Origin: Anaerocaecibacter muris
GTDB lineage: Bacteria > Bacillota > Clostridia > Christensenellales > Pumilibacteraceae
Reading direction: 5' to 3'
Assembly: GCF_943192945.1 (NCBI RefSeq)
Contig: NZ_CALPCE010000001.1
Location: forward strand, 248,001-312,000
DNA length: 64,000 bases
Shown in pieces: positions 26,665 to 34,960 of this stretch. The position numbers were made by a program, and so were the translations under genes. The notes under the pieces are model-generated. The model was given only the letters and a program-made list of their open reading frames with translations. It was not told where the DNA came from and made no database searches. Position 1 is the first letter of the stretch. Every line of letters begins with the position of its first letter.

Positions 26665-27657
26665 ATGGACTACAAAGCGATCGTATATGAAATTCAAGAC
26701 AAATATTTGTCGCCTTATGCGTGTAAGGACTGCGACAGCAGGGGACGCGCGCGTCCGTTGCCGTCCTGTCCTTTGCGCACCGAATTTCAGCGCGACCGCG
26801 ACCGAATTATCCACAGTAAGGCGTTTCGGCGTTTAAAGCACAAAACGCAAGTGTTTTTGTCGCCCGAGGGCGATCATTACAGAACGCGCCTTACGCACAC
26901 ACTCGAAGTAAGCCAAATTGCGCGCACTATTGCGCGCAGTTTGCGGCTTAACGAGGATTTGACGGAAGCAATCGCGCTCGGTCACGACCTCGGTCACACG
27001 CCTTACGGTCATGCCGGCGAGCGCGCGCTCGGCAAGTTCACGCATTTCACGCATAACGAGCAGAGCTTGCGCATGGTCGATTGTATCGAGAACGACGGCA
27101 AGGGCATGAACCTCACGTTCGAGGTGCGCGACGGCATACTCAACCACACGGGCGAAGGCAAAGCCGTTACGCTCGAAGGCAACGTCGTTGCTTTTGCGGA
27201 CAGAATAGCGTATATAAACCACGATATAGACGACGCGGTGCGCGGCGGAGTTATCGCGGCAAACGATATTCCCAAGCGTTTTACGGATTTATTCGGCGAC
27301 AGTCACTCCAAACGCATTTCGTCCATGATTTCCGATATAATAACCGAAAGTTATGGCAAAAATACAGTTGCGCAGACCGCGGAGTTTGCGCAGGGCATGA
27401 ACGAACTTCGGCAATACATGTTCGATAAAGTTTATACTTCACCGCTTGCGAAATCGGAAGAAAAAAAGGCAATCAAGATGATCGAATATCTGTACCTGTA
27501 CTATTGCGATCACGAAAACGAAATGCCCAAACAGTTCATTTACGAGTCCGAACCTATCGCAAGGCGCGTATGCGACTATATATCGACCATGTCCGACAGA
27601 TACGCCGTTTGTAAATTCGAGAGCATAACCGTGCCGCAAAATTGGTCGAAGCTGTAA
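26665..27657 (+). CDS. dgt: dGTPase-like HD phosphohydrolase
   Basis: A 330-residue HD-domain triphosphohydrolase of the dGTPase family, removing triphosphate from deoxynucleotides. Motifs: RRLKHKTQVFL, HYRTRLTHTLEVSQIARTIAR, ALGHDLGHTPYGHAGE (the HD metal site) and FADRIAYINHDIDDA. An N-terminal CKDCDSRGR...CPLRTEFQRDRDRI segment is typical of Firmicutes members. No good ribosome site precedes the ATG. It stands before dnaG and rpoD, the usual clostridial macromolecular-synthesis arrangement. Confidence 0.9.
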   Translation: MDYKAIVYEIQDKYLSPYACKDCDSRGRARPLPSCPLRTEFQRDRDRIIHSKAFRRLKHKTQVFLSPEGDHYRTRLTHTLEVSQIARTIARSLRLNEDLTEAIALGHDLGHTPYGHAGERALGKFTHFTHNEQSLRMVDCIENDGKGMNLTFEVRDGILNHTGEGKAVTLEGNVVAFADRIAYINHDIDDAVRGGVIAANDIPKRFTDLFGDSHSKRISSMISDIITESYGKNTVAQTAEFAQGMNELRQYMFDKVYTSPLAKSEEKKAIKMIEYLYLYYCDHENEMPKQFIYESEPIARRVCDYISTMSDRYAVCKFESITVPQNWSKL

Positions 27658-27799
27658 TATAGGCGTGCGGCGTTGGTCGCGGTTTGCGGTGTGTTTGCGG
27701 CAATCCGTTTAACGGACAGTGCGCGTTTGCGCCGCGCCGCTCTGTTTTTTACGGGGCGGACGTTACGGCGATCGTGCCCGCATAAAGTCAAGGAGTTTT

Positions 27800-29566
27800 G
27801 TGGAAGACAGGGAATTTTCCGATTACATTACGAGCGTGCTCGACAAGACAGATATAGTGTCGCTGATTTCGCGATATGTCAAAGTCGAGCGCAAGGGAAA
27901 CACCTATTGGGCGTGTTGCCCGTTTCATCACGAAACGCAACCGTCGTTTTCCATATCCGCGGACAAGCAGATGTTTCACTGCTTCGGTTGCAAGGAGAGC
28001 GGCAACGCTTTGTCCTTTGTTAAAAAAATGGAAAACGTCGAATTTATCGACGCGCTTAAAATGCTCGCGGAACAAGCGGGCATGGAAATTCCGGACTTTA
28101 AATCGGGCGGACGCGGAAGCGGTCACGTAGACAAAAAACGCCGCGAAACACTGCTGAACCTAATGCGCGACGCGGCGCGGCACTATCACGAAAACTTGTC
28201 AAGCCCGCGCGCGAAAATATTTAAAGACTATTTGGAAGAACGCGTTATAACTCAACCTATGGTGCGACGTTTCGGACTGGGCGCGAGCCTCGATTTTAAC
28301 GAAATGCTTGACTATCTTAAATCCAAGGGCTACACTTACGAGCAGATCAACGCGGCGGGCATAGCCGAAAAAAAGGACGGTCGGGAATACGACGTATTCG
28401 GCAGACGGCTGATGTACCCGATAATCGACAACATGAACAACGTGGTTGCGTTCGGCGGGCGCACGCTCGAAAAAGACGTGCATTTTGCCAAATACCGCAA
28501 CAGCTCGCAAACCGAAATATTTGATAAGTCCAAGGTAATTTACGGCATAAACCTGCTTAAAAAGCGCAAAGCCGCCGCGCCTATTCCTTACGTGATTATG
28601 GCGGAAGGGTATATGGACGTAATCGCTTTGCATAAAGCGGGTTTCGATACCGCCGTTGCGTCAATGGGCACCGCGCTCACTACGCGTCAAGCCAAGCAAC
28701 TGAAACTGTACAGCGATTTGGTGTACATCAGTTACGACGGCGACACGGCAGGGCAAAAAGCCACGCTTCGCGGACTGGATATTCTTCGGGAAACGGGTAT
28801 CACCGTCAAGGTCGTAAGGCTGCCGAACGGACTCGATCCCGACGACGTTATCAAGCGCGACGGCGCGGCGGGTTATCAAAAACTGCTCGACGAGGCAATC
28901 CCGCTTACAGCCTATAAAATCGACGTTCTGCAAGCTCGGTACAATTTGAACGATCCCGACGAGCGCGCGCAGTTCGCAATAGAGAGCACAAAGGTCGTCA
29001 CCGCACTCAATAACCCGATAGAGCAAGAGCAGTATTTTAATTATATTGCCAAGCACACTAACTTTTCGGTAGACGCGTTGAAGCGGCAGGCGAATTATGC
29101 GGTTAAAACCGCGCCCGAAAAACCGCAAGCGCGCATAGAACAGCGGCATGCGGCGCAACGCGCAAAACCGCTCGACGACGCGGTCAAATTCTATCTGTCG
29201 AGTATAGTAAACGGGCGCGAGTACGCGCGTTGCGAAAAGAACGTAAAGGAAGCAATGCCAGACGACTTCACTGCCAATCTGTACGAGTGGTGCCGCGACA
29301 ACGTCGGGTTCGACAGGACGGATTTGGAAGCGGCGTTCGGCGACGACAATCCGCTGTTGAACGAATTGTTTGATTACAAGCAACTCCCCGGCGACGACAG
29401 ACAAAAGTTCGCCGACGTGGAGAACGAGTTGTACCGTCGCGTACTCGAAACGGAAATCGCGCGGCTTAACGAAATAGTAAAGACGGCGAGCGACAAGAAC
29501 GAAATAATAGAACGAATAGGCAAGCTGTCCACGGAACGGTCAAAGCTGACCAAATATCGCAGTTAA
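27800..29566 (+). CDS. dnaG: DNA primase
   Basis: Synthesises RNA primers at the replication fork. The 588-residue protein has the N-terminal zinc-binding domain CCPFHHETQPSFSIS...FHCFGCKESGN, the TOPRIM catalytic core (AEGYMDVIALHKAGF and YDGDTAGQKATLRGL) and a C-terminal helicase-binding domain. The GTG at 27800 is preferred because AGGAG lies 4 bases upstream and the conserved start (FSDYITSVLDKTDIVSLISRYV) follows; an upstream ATG would add 27 unrelated residues. rpoD follows after 12 bases. Confidence 0.95.
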   Translation: MEDREFSDYITSVLDKTDIVSLISRYVKVERKGNTYWACCPFHHETQPSFSISADKQMFHCFGCKESGNALSFVKKMENVEFIDALKMLAEQAGMEIPDFKSGGRGSGHVDKKRRETLLNLMRDAARHYHENLSSPRAKIFKDYLEERVITQPMVRRFGLGASLDFNEMLDYLKSKGYTYEQINAAGIAEKKDGREYDVFGRRLMYPIIDNMNNVVAFGGRTLEKDVHFAKYRNSSQTEIFDKSKVIYGINLLKKRKAAAPIPYVIMAEGYMDVIALHKAGFDTAVASMGTALTTRQAKQLKLYSDLVYISYDGDTAGQKATLRGLDILRETGITVKVVRLPNGLDPDDVIKRDGAAGYQKLLDEAIPLTAYKIDVLQARYNLNDPDERAQFAIESTKVVTALNNPIEQEQYFNYIAKHTNFSVDALKRQANYAVKTAPEKPQARIEQRHAAQRAKPLDDAVKFYLSSIVNGREYARCEKNVKEAMPDDFTANLYEWCRDNVGFDRTDLEAAFGDDNPLLNELFDYKQLPGDDRQKFADVENELYRRVLETEIARLNEIVKTASDKNEIIERIGKLSTERSKLTKYRS

Positions 29567-29578
29567 GGAGAGATACAC

Positions 29579-30901
29579 ATGAAAGACAAGAATAAAGAAT
29601 CGAAAAAACAGTCCGCGTCGGATATGTCCGATATTGACGCGCAGTATGCGCCGCGCGCCGAAATACAGTCTGCGCTGTTCGACCTGTTGCGTTCCGCCAC
29701 CGACGGCGGTATCGAATATAACACGCTGTTGGAACGTCTTGTTCCGCTCGAAGCGGGCGCAAAGGACATGGATTACGCGCTCAAACTGTTCGAGGATTAT
29801 TCGATAAATATTCTTAAAGACGGCGTAAAAGCGCCGATACTTACGTCTAAAATGAACAACGCGTTGTCCAAGCTAATCGCGCTCGGCAAAACGCGCAGTT
29901 TTCTTTCCAACGTGGAAATAGGCGAAAAATTAACCATAGAGTGCGGCGCGGACGCGCAACAGCTCGAAGAAGCCATGCGCATTATCCGCGAGAGCGAAAT
30001 AGAAATCACCGACGGACAGGTCAAAAACGCAGAACTTAAAAACATAGAAACGCTTATCGGCGGCGAGATCGGCACGGACGACCCCGTCAAGGTTTTTCTT
30101 AAAGACATAGGCAAAATTCCGTTGCTAAACGCCGACGAGGAAACCAAGCTCGCAAAGCTAATGTCGGACGGCGACGAGGACGCAAAGAACAGACTTACCG
30201 AAGCCAACCTGCGCCTTGTCGTTGCTATCGCCAAGCGTTACGTCGGGCGCGGCATGCAGTTGCTCGACCTTATTCAGGAAGGAAATTTGGGTCTTCTGAA
30301 AGCGGTCGAGAAATTCGACTACACCAAAGGTTTCAGATTTTCGACCTATGCCACGTGGTGGATAAGACAGGCGATAACTCGCGCGATAGCCGACCAAGCC
30401 CGCACGATCCGCATACCGGTGCACATGGTGGAAACAATAAACAAACTCGCAAGGACAAACCGCATACTTGTGCAACGGCTCGGCAGAGATCCCACACCGG
30501 AGGAGATAGCCGAAGAAATGGAATTGCCCGTTGATCGCGTTATGGAAATACAGCGCATAAGTCAAGACCCCGTGTCGTTGGAAATGCCTGTCGGCGAGGA
30601 GGAGGACAGTCACTTGGGCGACTTCCTCGAAGACGAAAAATCCAAAGCCCCCCACGACTTTGCCGAGGCGGGCATGCTGCGCGAACAGCTTGCGGCGGTG
30701 CTTAATACGCTCACGCCGCGTGAGGAAATGGTTATACGCTTGCGTTACGGCTTGGACGACGCGCACCCGCGCACGTTGGAAGACGTAGGAAAGGAATTCG
30801 GCGTCACTCGCGAGCGTATACGTCAGATAGAAGCCAAAGCGTTGCGTAAACTTCGCCATCCCAACAGGTCGAAGCGACTGAAAGATTTTACCGATAGATG
30901 A
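29579..30901 (+). CDS. rpoD: Primary sigma factor SigA/RpoD
   Basis: The housekeeping sigma factor, 440 residues. Region 1.2 ([16 protein letters not shown]), region 2 ([53 protein letters not shown]), region 3 and region 4 ([21 protein letters not shown]-type helix-turn-helix [20 protein letters not shown]) are complete. The N-terminus is longer than region 1.1 alone: residues 41-84 and 102-149 each resemble region 1.1, suggesting a duplication. AAGGAG precedes the ATG. The stop overlaps trmK (ATGA). Confidence 0.97.
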   Translation: MKDKNKESKKQSASDMSDIDAQYAPRAEIQSALFDLLRSATDGGIEYNTLLERLVPLEAGAKDMDYALKLFEDYSINILKDGVKAPILTSKMNNALSKLIALGKTRSFLSNVEIGEKLTIECGADAQQLEEAMRIIRESEIEITDGQVKNAELKNIETLIGGEIGTDDPVKVFLKDIGKIPLLNADEETKLAKLMSDGDEDAKNRLTEANLRLVVAIAKRYVGRGMQLLDLIQEGNLGLLKAVEKFDYTKGFRFSTYATWWIRQAITRAIADQARTIRIPVHMVETINKLARTNRILVQRLGRDPTPEEIAEEMELPVDRVMEIQRISQDPVSLEMPVGEEEDSHLGDFLEDEKSKAPHDFAEAGMLREQLAAVLNTLTPREEMVIRLRYGLDDAHPRTLEDVGKEFGVTRERIRQIEAKALRKLRHPNRSKRLKDFTDR

Positions 30902-31533
30902 GCGGGCGGCTCGACGTAATTAAATCGCTGATAACGCCCGCGACTATTATAGCCGATGTCGGTTGCGACCATGCAAAAATCGCCGCTTACTGTGCGGAAA
31001 GCGGTATCGCTCAAAAAGTTATTGCGTCCGACATAAGCGAAAAATGCTTGCAAAAAGCCAAATTGCGATTAGGCGGGGCGGACAACGTCGAGTTTAAATG
31101 TTGCGACGGCATAGCTTATATTTGCGACGAAGCGATAATTGCGGGCATGGGCGGACTGCTTATATGCGAAATTTTAAAATCCGCAGAACGCTTGCCGCAA
31201 ACGGTTGTGCTGTGTCCGCACCGCGACGAAGACGCCGTTAGGCGTACATTGTTCGCGCTCGGTTACGGCATTACGGACGACATACCCGTCGCGGAACGCG
31301 GCAAATACTATTCGGTTATACGCGCGCGATTGGGCGTGGAGCACGGCGAGGTGAGCGAACTTCAATTACTATTCGGCATGAACGTCGCGCGCCCCAGCGC
31401 CGTGTTGACCGAAAGACTGAAAAAACTACACGCGACATATTCGCGCGCGCCCCAAAAAAACAAAGCGCGACTGCAAGCCGTCACGGCGGCTTTGCGACTG
31501 CAAGGCGCAGACGCGGACGTAACTTTAAATTGA
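30898..31533 (+). CDS. trmK: tRNA (adenine(22)-N1)-methyltransferase TrmK
   Basis: Methylates A22 of tRNA with S-adenosylmethionine. The 211-residue protein has the Rossmann motif [17 protein letters not shown], the acidic loop [11 protein letters not shown] and the GMGG signature [14 protein letters not shown] typical of TrmK. The start overlaps the rpoD stop by four bases. In Bacillus trmK also follows sigA. Confidence 0.93.
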   Translation: MSGRLDVIKSLITPATIIADVGCDHAKIAAYCAESGIAQKVIASDISEKCLQKAKLRLGGADNVEFKCCDGIAYICDEAIIAGMGGLLICEILKSAERLPQTVVLCPHRDEDAVRRTLFALGYGITDDIPVAERGKYYSVIRARLGVEHGEVSELQLLFGMNVARPSAVLTERLKKLHATYSRAPQKNKARLQAVTAALRLQGADADVTLN

Positions 31534-31562
31534 AACAACACATATATAAAAAGGAGAGAATT

Positions 31563-32294
31563 ATGGACGAAAACGTTAAACAAAAATTTACCAAACTGAT
31601 AGAATACCAAAAAAAGGATATAGAGCTACGTAAGCTCAACGCCGTGCTCGAACGCGACGACGCGCTCGTCAGCATGAACAAGAATAAACGCGCGTTTAAC
31701 GAAGCGAAACAAACGCTTGTCGATTGCGATCAGCAGGCGAGCGGGCTTTTGGAAATGTACGGCGAACTGCAAAAATATATAGACGACAACGAAGCGTTGC
31801 TCGCGGAACTCGAAAACGGCGTGGGCGACAGCGAGGAAGAGTTGGAAGCGCGCGTCAAGCGGCTCGAAAGTCTTAAATCCAAATTCCAGTCCGCCGATAA
31901 AAAAATGCACGACGTTGACGAAAAATCCAAGTCCGTGTGTAAGCGTCGCGCAGATGCGCTCAAATCGGGCAAAGCCGCACAGCAACAGCACGCCGCGGCG
32001 CGCGAAAAGCATGCCGCGCTTGTCAATTCCAAAGCGGCAGAGCTTAATAAACTGAAAGCCGAATTGGAAGAATTGCGCAACTCGATCGACGCTCAATTAT
32101 TCGGAGAATACAAAAAACTCGTAGAGGACAACAAGTTTCCGCCCGTCGTCAACGCGTCGGGCGACGACAAGAAAAATATGTATAACTGCGGCGGTTGCGG
32201 GCTTAATCTTCCGCAAAAAGGCAACGCCATGCTCAAAGAAAACGGTTATTGCCGTTGCGAAAACTGTCGAAGAATAATCGTTCTTTTAAAATAA
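31563..32294 (+). CDS. Coiled-coil protein with C-terminal C4 zinc ribbon
   Basis: A 243-residue protein: residues 1-195 are a long charged coiled coil, and the C-terminus is a zinc ribbon CGGCGLNLPQ...CRCENCRRIIV of the zf-RING_7 type. The family is widespread in bacteria, often next to trmK and nif3-like genes; its role is not established. The ATG at 31563 is chosen because AAGGAGAG lies 6 bases before it; the in-frame upstream start at 31530 overlaps trmK. galU follows after 19 bases. Confidence 0.85.
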   Translation: MDENVKQKFTKLIEYQKKDIELRKLNAVLERDDALVSMNKNKRAFNEAKQTLVDCDQQASGLLEMYGELQKYIDDNEALLAELENGVGDSEEELEARVKRLESLKSKFQSADKKMHDVDEKSKSVCKRRADALKSGKAAQQQHAAAREKHAALVNSKAAELNKLKAELEELRNSIDAQLFGEYKKLVEDNKFPPVVNASGDDKKNMYNCGGCGLNLPQKGNAMLKENGYCRCENCRRIIVLLK

Positions 32295-32313
32295 CCGATA
32301 AATCGAGGTTGAT

Positions 32314-33177
32314 ATGAACGCTATCAAAAAAGCAATCATACCGTGCGGTGGACTGGGGACTCGTTTCCTCCCCGCGACAAAAGCCGTGCCGAAAGAAATT
32401 TTGCCCGTTATAGATACTCCCGTGCTTGCGTATATAGTGGAAGAGCTTGCGGCAAGCGGCGTCGAACAAGTAATGATTATTTTGGGCACGGGCAAGGAAG
32501 CGATACGCGATTACTTTACCGATAGCCCGCGGCTGGAAGCGGCGCTCGAAAATAAGCCGGAGCTGTTGGAAAAAATACGGAGTATCGGCAAGGACGTCGA
32601 AATACGGTTCGGCATGCAGGAAAACCCGCGTGGTAGCGGCGACGCTGTTATGCGCGCGCGTGACTTTACGGGCGCGGAGCCGTTCGTTATGTGCAACGGC
32701 GACGACTTGATTGTTGCGGACATTCCCGCGTCAAAACAGTTGATTGATGCTTATGAAAAAGATCCCGCGCTGGTTTTGGGCGTGCAAAAGGTAGCGAGAG
32801 GCGAAACCGATAAGTACGGCATAATTAATCCGATTGCAATATCGGGCAGGTTTGTACGATGCGACGATATAATAGAAAAGCCCAAAAACAATCCGCCGTC
32901 GCTGTACGCCGCGCTCGGCAGGTATGTGCTTACTCCGGAAATTTACGAATATATCGAAAAACTGCCGCAAACGAACGGCGAAGTGGGTTTGACCGACGCT
33001 ATCTGTGCAATGATCAAGAACGGGCGCGGCTATGCGTATGAGTTTGACGGCACAAGGTACGATATGGGCGACAAGTTCGGCGCATTGACTGCAACCGTGG
33101 ACTTCGCATTAAAGCGCATGGAGTTCAAGGATAAATTCAAAGACTATCTTAAATCGGTGCTACGCAATGAAAATTAA
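32314..33177 (+). CDS. galU: UTP-glucose-1-phosphate uridylyltransferase
   Basis: Makes UDP-glucose from UTP and glucose 1-phosphate for cell-wall glycolipids and polysaccharides. The 287-residue protein shows the nucleotidyltransferase start PCGGLGTRFLPATKAVPKE, FVMCNGDDLI, DKYGIINP, EKPKNNPPS and GEVGLTDAI, all characteristic of GalU. The start of the next gene overlaps its 3' end by 11 bases. Confidence 0.95.
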   Translation: MNAIKKAIIPCGGLGTRFLPATKAVPKEILPVIDTPVLAYIVEELAASGVEQVMIILGTGKEAIRDYFTDSPRLEAALENKPELLEKIRSIGKDVEIRFGMQENPRGSGDAVMRARDFTGAEPFVMCNGDDLIVADIPASKQLIDAYEKDPALVLGVQKVARGETDKYGIINPIAISGRFVRCDDIIEKPKNNPPSLYAALGRYVLTPEIYEYIEKLPQTNGEVGLTDAICAMIKNGRGYAYEFDGTRYDMGDKFGALTATVDFALKRMEFKDKFKDYLKSVLRNEN

Positions 33178-33790
33178 CGCGCTGTGCACGGCCGATATCA
33201 GACAAGCGAAAAAGTTTTGCGATAAGTTAGTTGGCGTGAGCGCCGACGTACAGCAGTGCGACGGCGTTACGTTAATACAGGAATACGACAAAACGCAAAC
33301 GCGCGGCGATATATATTTGCCGACAATGACGGACGAAGACTTGCTCGAAAACGCGTGCGACTACATTGTAACGACAGGCGCGCGCGCAATAGTGCGCGCC
33401 GCTTACGACTTGAACGAAACGGGAATAATCGAAGCCAAGTATAAACTGTCGCCCGTGATGTTGCTTCACCGATTAGGTGTTTTGGATAAATGCACTGTTG
33501 CGGGCGGGGTGTGCCTCGATAACGACGATTTGGATTTGATGGCGCAAGAGAATGTGCCGCTGATAATCCTGCCGACAGCCGACGCCGGATACGGTCACGG
33601 TTTTGCGCCCGTGTGCGCGGCGTTAAAGTGCGGCGTGCGCGTCGGAGTGGGTACGTTCGACGGAAAATATAACAGGGCGTGTGATATAAATTACGAAACG
33701 GATTTTTTAAAACTTACGGCTAACGCCGAAATGAGCACGGAAAACGCATTGTCCGACGCGGATATAAAACGAATACTTGCGTTTGAATAG
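33167..33790 (+). CDS. Degenerate amidohydrolase-like protein
   Basis: A 207-residue protein whose second half follows the ATZ/TRZ-type amidohydrolase pattern: SPVMLLHRLGVLDKCTVAGGVCLDNDDLDLMAQENVPLIILPTADAGYGHGFAPVCAALKCG then VRVGVGTFDGKYN, split here only for description. The usual metal ligand His after the strand (aHcvhl) is Gly (AGGVCL), the LGTDG Asp is displaced, and the N-terminal HxH half of the barrel is missing. Family members are over 400 residues, so this is probably not a working hydrolase. The frame is open and coupled to galU, which suggests a retained non-enzymatic role rather than a dead gene. Confidence 0.6.
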   Translation: MKINALCTADIRQAKKFCDKLVGVSADVQQCDGVTLIQEYDKTQTRGDIYLPTMTDEDLLENACDYIVTTGARAIVRAAYDLNETGIIEAKYKLSPVMLLHRLGVLDKCTVAGGVCLDNDDLDLMAQENVPLIILPTADAGYGHGFAPVCAALKCGVRVGVGTFDGKYNRACDINYETDFLKLTANAEMSTENALSDADIKRILAFE

Positions 33791-33814
33791 CGTGAAAAAT
33801 AACGGTCATAAAGT

Positions 33815-33860
33815 CGGGTAAGCCTTGCCCGCAATTAAAAATTTTCAAAACTGAAAATTT
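33815..33860 (+). terminator. Two small hairpins between the galU operon and tRNA-Leu
   Basis: CGGGTAAG...TTGCCCG (33815-33831) and, directly after an A/T run, AAATTTTCA (33839-33847) with TGAAAATTT (33852-33860). They lie after the last stop of the galU unit and before the tRNA promoter; a terminator role is plausible but the T-tracts are weak. Confidence 0.35.
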
Positions 33861-33884
33861 ATCGAATATAACGATAAAAATGAG

Positions 33885-33913
33885 TTGACAAACCGAACAA
33901 TATTTAGTACAAT
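33885..33913 (+). promoter_or_regulatory. Sigma-A promoter of tRNA-Leu
   Basis: TTGACA (33885-33890), 17 bases, TACAAT (33908-33913), ending 10 bases before the tRNA. Confidence 0.85.
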
Positions 33914-33923
33914 AACAAGGCTT

Positions 33924-34006
33924 GCGAGGGTGGCGGAATTGGCAGACGCGCACGTTTGAGGGGCGTGTGGGCAACCGTACGGGTTCAAGTCCCGTCCTTC
34001 GCACCA
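33924..34006 (+). tRNA. tRNA-Leu (anticodon GAG)
   Basis: Acceptor GCGAGGG pairs with CCTTCGC, the D-arm region reads TGGCGGAATTGGCAG, the anticodon stem CACGT/GCGTG encloses TTGAGGG (anticodon GAG, reading CTC and CTT), and the T-arm is ACGGG-TTCAAGT-CCCGT. CCA is encoded. The length of 83 bases includes a class II variable arm. Confidence 0.96.
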
Positions 34007-34030
34007 AAGCGGCGCTTATGCGCCTAATAG

Positions 34031-34127
34031 AATAGATAAGAGATAAAAGATAAGAATTAAGGAAGTTGTGTAATGCTCTGCATGCCGCTTTGTACTATTA
34101 TCTTTTATCTCTTATTTTTTATCTATT
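34031..34127. repeat. Imperfect AT-rich inverted repeat before the four-helix-bundle gene
   Basis: An 18-base arm (34036-34053) is the exact reverse complement of 34098-34115; the arms extend further with a 7-base insertion in the right one (to 34127). A second pair, CAAAGCGGC (34005-34013, starting in the tRNA CCA) and GCCGCTTTG (34084-34092), is interleaved with the first. The unit sits between the tRNA and the gene at 34146 and could be a transcript hairpin or the edge of a former insertion. Confidence 0.6.
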
Positions 34128-34145
34128 AACTTAATAGAGGTAGCT

Positions 34146-34499
34146 ATGGCACAAGATAATATATTGCAAGAAAAATCACTGTTGTTTGCTGCGAGGATAG
34201 TTAAACTACATAAGTATCTGTGTAAAGAAAAACACGAAACGGTAATATCAAAACAGATTATTCGCAGCGGCACAAGTATCGGTGCAAACATAAATGAAGC
34301 AACATACGGAGCGAGCAAGGCAGATTTTATTGCAAAGTTACATATTGCATTGAAGGAAACAGCCGAAACAGAGTATTGGTTGAGGTTGATTACGCTATCG
34401 GAGTACTTAAATGCATCAGAAAGCAAATCGCTTATTGATGATTGCTTGGAGATAAAACGTATTCTAATATCGACACTGAAAACTTCTAAAGCGCAATAA
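34146..34499 (+). CDS. Four-helix-bundle protein (23S rRNA intervening-sequence type)
   Basis: A 117-residue all-helical protein with the family motif QIIRSGTSIGANINEATYGASKADFIAKL and ALKETAETEYWLRLI. These proteins are encoded in intervening sequences of 23S rRNA genes or as single accessory genes; the related Avd protein works in diversity-generating retroelements. No reverse transcriptase or rRNA is nearby. AGAGG lies 5 bases before the ATG. The gene is clearly more AT-rich than its surroundings and sits just downstream of a tRNA, both signs of horizontal gain. Confidence 0.88.
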   Translation: MAQDNILQEKSLLFAARIVKLHKYLCKEKHETVISKQIIRSGTSIGANINEATYGASKADFIAKLHIALKETAETEYWLRLITLSEYLNASESKSLIDDCLEIKRILISTLKTSKAQ

Positions 34500-34764
34500 A
34501 AATTATTGCTAATGTAAAACATTGTTCGGCAAATCTATCGTGTTTGTCGATTTTTTATTGCCGTCAATTATTAAGCGATGGTCGGCAGTATAAGTTATGA
34601 ACGGCTAATTCGCTTAAAACCGATTGTGTAAAGCGTTTTTGCGTCGGGGTTTGCGGAGGCGACAATATGCCTCACATACGGCATATTGTGTGACTTATTT
34701 GCGTGTAATTGCGAATATATTGTAAATTTACTATGAGAAATCCCATGTAAAAAGGTATATATGT
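34500..34764. other. Non-coding AT-rich stretch with one strong hairpin
   Basis: No convincing reading frame. The only clear structure is ACAATATGCC (34662-34671) with GGCATATTGT (34680-34689), a perfect 10-bp stem with an 8-base loop and no T-run. It precedes the promoter at 34765. Confidence 0.5.
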
Positions 34765-34793
34765 TTGACAAATGTCAGTTAAAAGTCTATAAT
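34765..34793 (+). promoter_or_regulatory. Consensus sigma-A promoter of the large lipoprotein gene
   Basis: TTGACA (34765-34770), 17 bases, TATAAT (34788-34793). The start of transcription is expected near 34800, giving a 160-base leader. Confidence 0.9.
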
Positions 34794-34799
34794 ATAAGT

Positions 34800-34960
34800 C
34801 GGTATCGGTATTGGCTTATGACAACGGTGTCAGCCAACGCCGATATTTGCATATAAAAAATCCGCCTTTTGAACGTGCGAAATCCTATTTTTATCGTTCA
34901 AACCGCTGTCGATTGGATTATGCGCGTAGGCAAGTGACACCGTAAAGACAAGAGGTTATT
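34800..34960 (+). promoter_or_regulatory. Structured 5' leader with possible pseudoknot
   Basis: P1: 34804-34816 pairs with 34832-34844 (12 of 13 positions). P2: TTTGAACG (34868-34875) pairs with CGTTCAAA (34895-34902). The P1 loop sequence ACGGTGTCA (34824-34832) is the exact complement of TGACACCGT (34935-34943), which lies 8 bases before the AGAGG ribosome site of the lipoprotein gene. This gives an H-type pseudoknot that could affect translation. I do not recognise a known riboswitch class. Confidence 0.55.

Noticed and set aside
34146-34499. Diversity-generating retroelement suggested by the Avd-like four-helix protein
   Set aside because: No reverse transcriptase, template repeat or variable repeat was seen on either side.
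33885-34960. Integrated prophage or ICE at tRNA-Leu
   Set aside because: No integrase, no duplicated tRNA 3' end and only one small cargo gene.
34800-34960. Known riboswitch (cobalamin, c-di-GMP I or II, c-di-AMP ydaO, THF) in the lipoprotein leader
   Set aside because: None of the conserved core sequences of these classes could be found; only the pseudoknot layout is shared.
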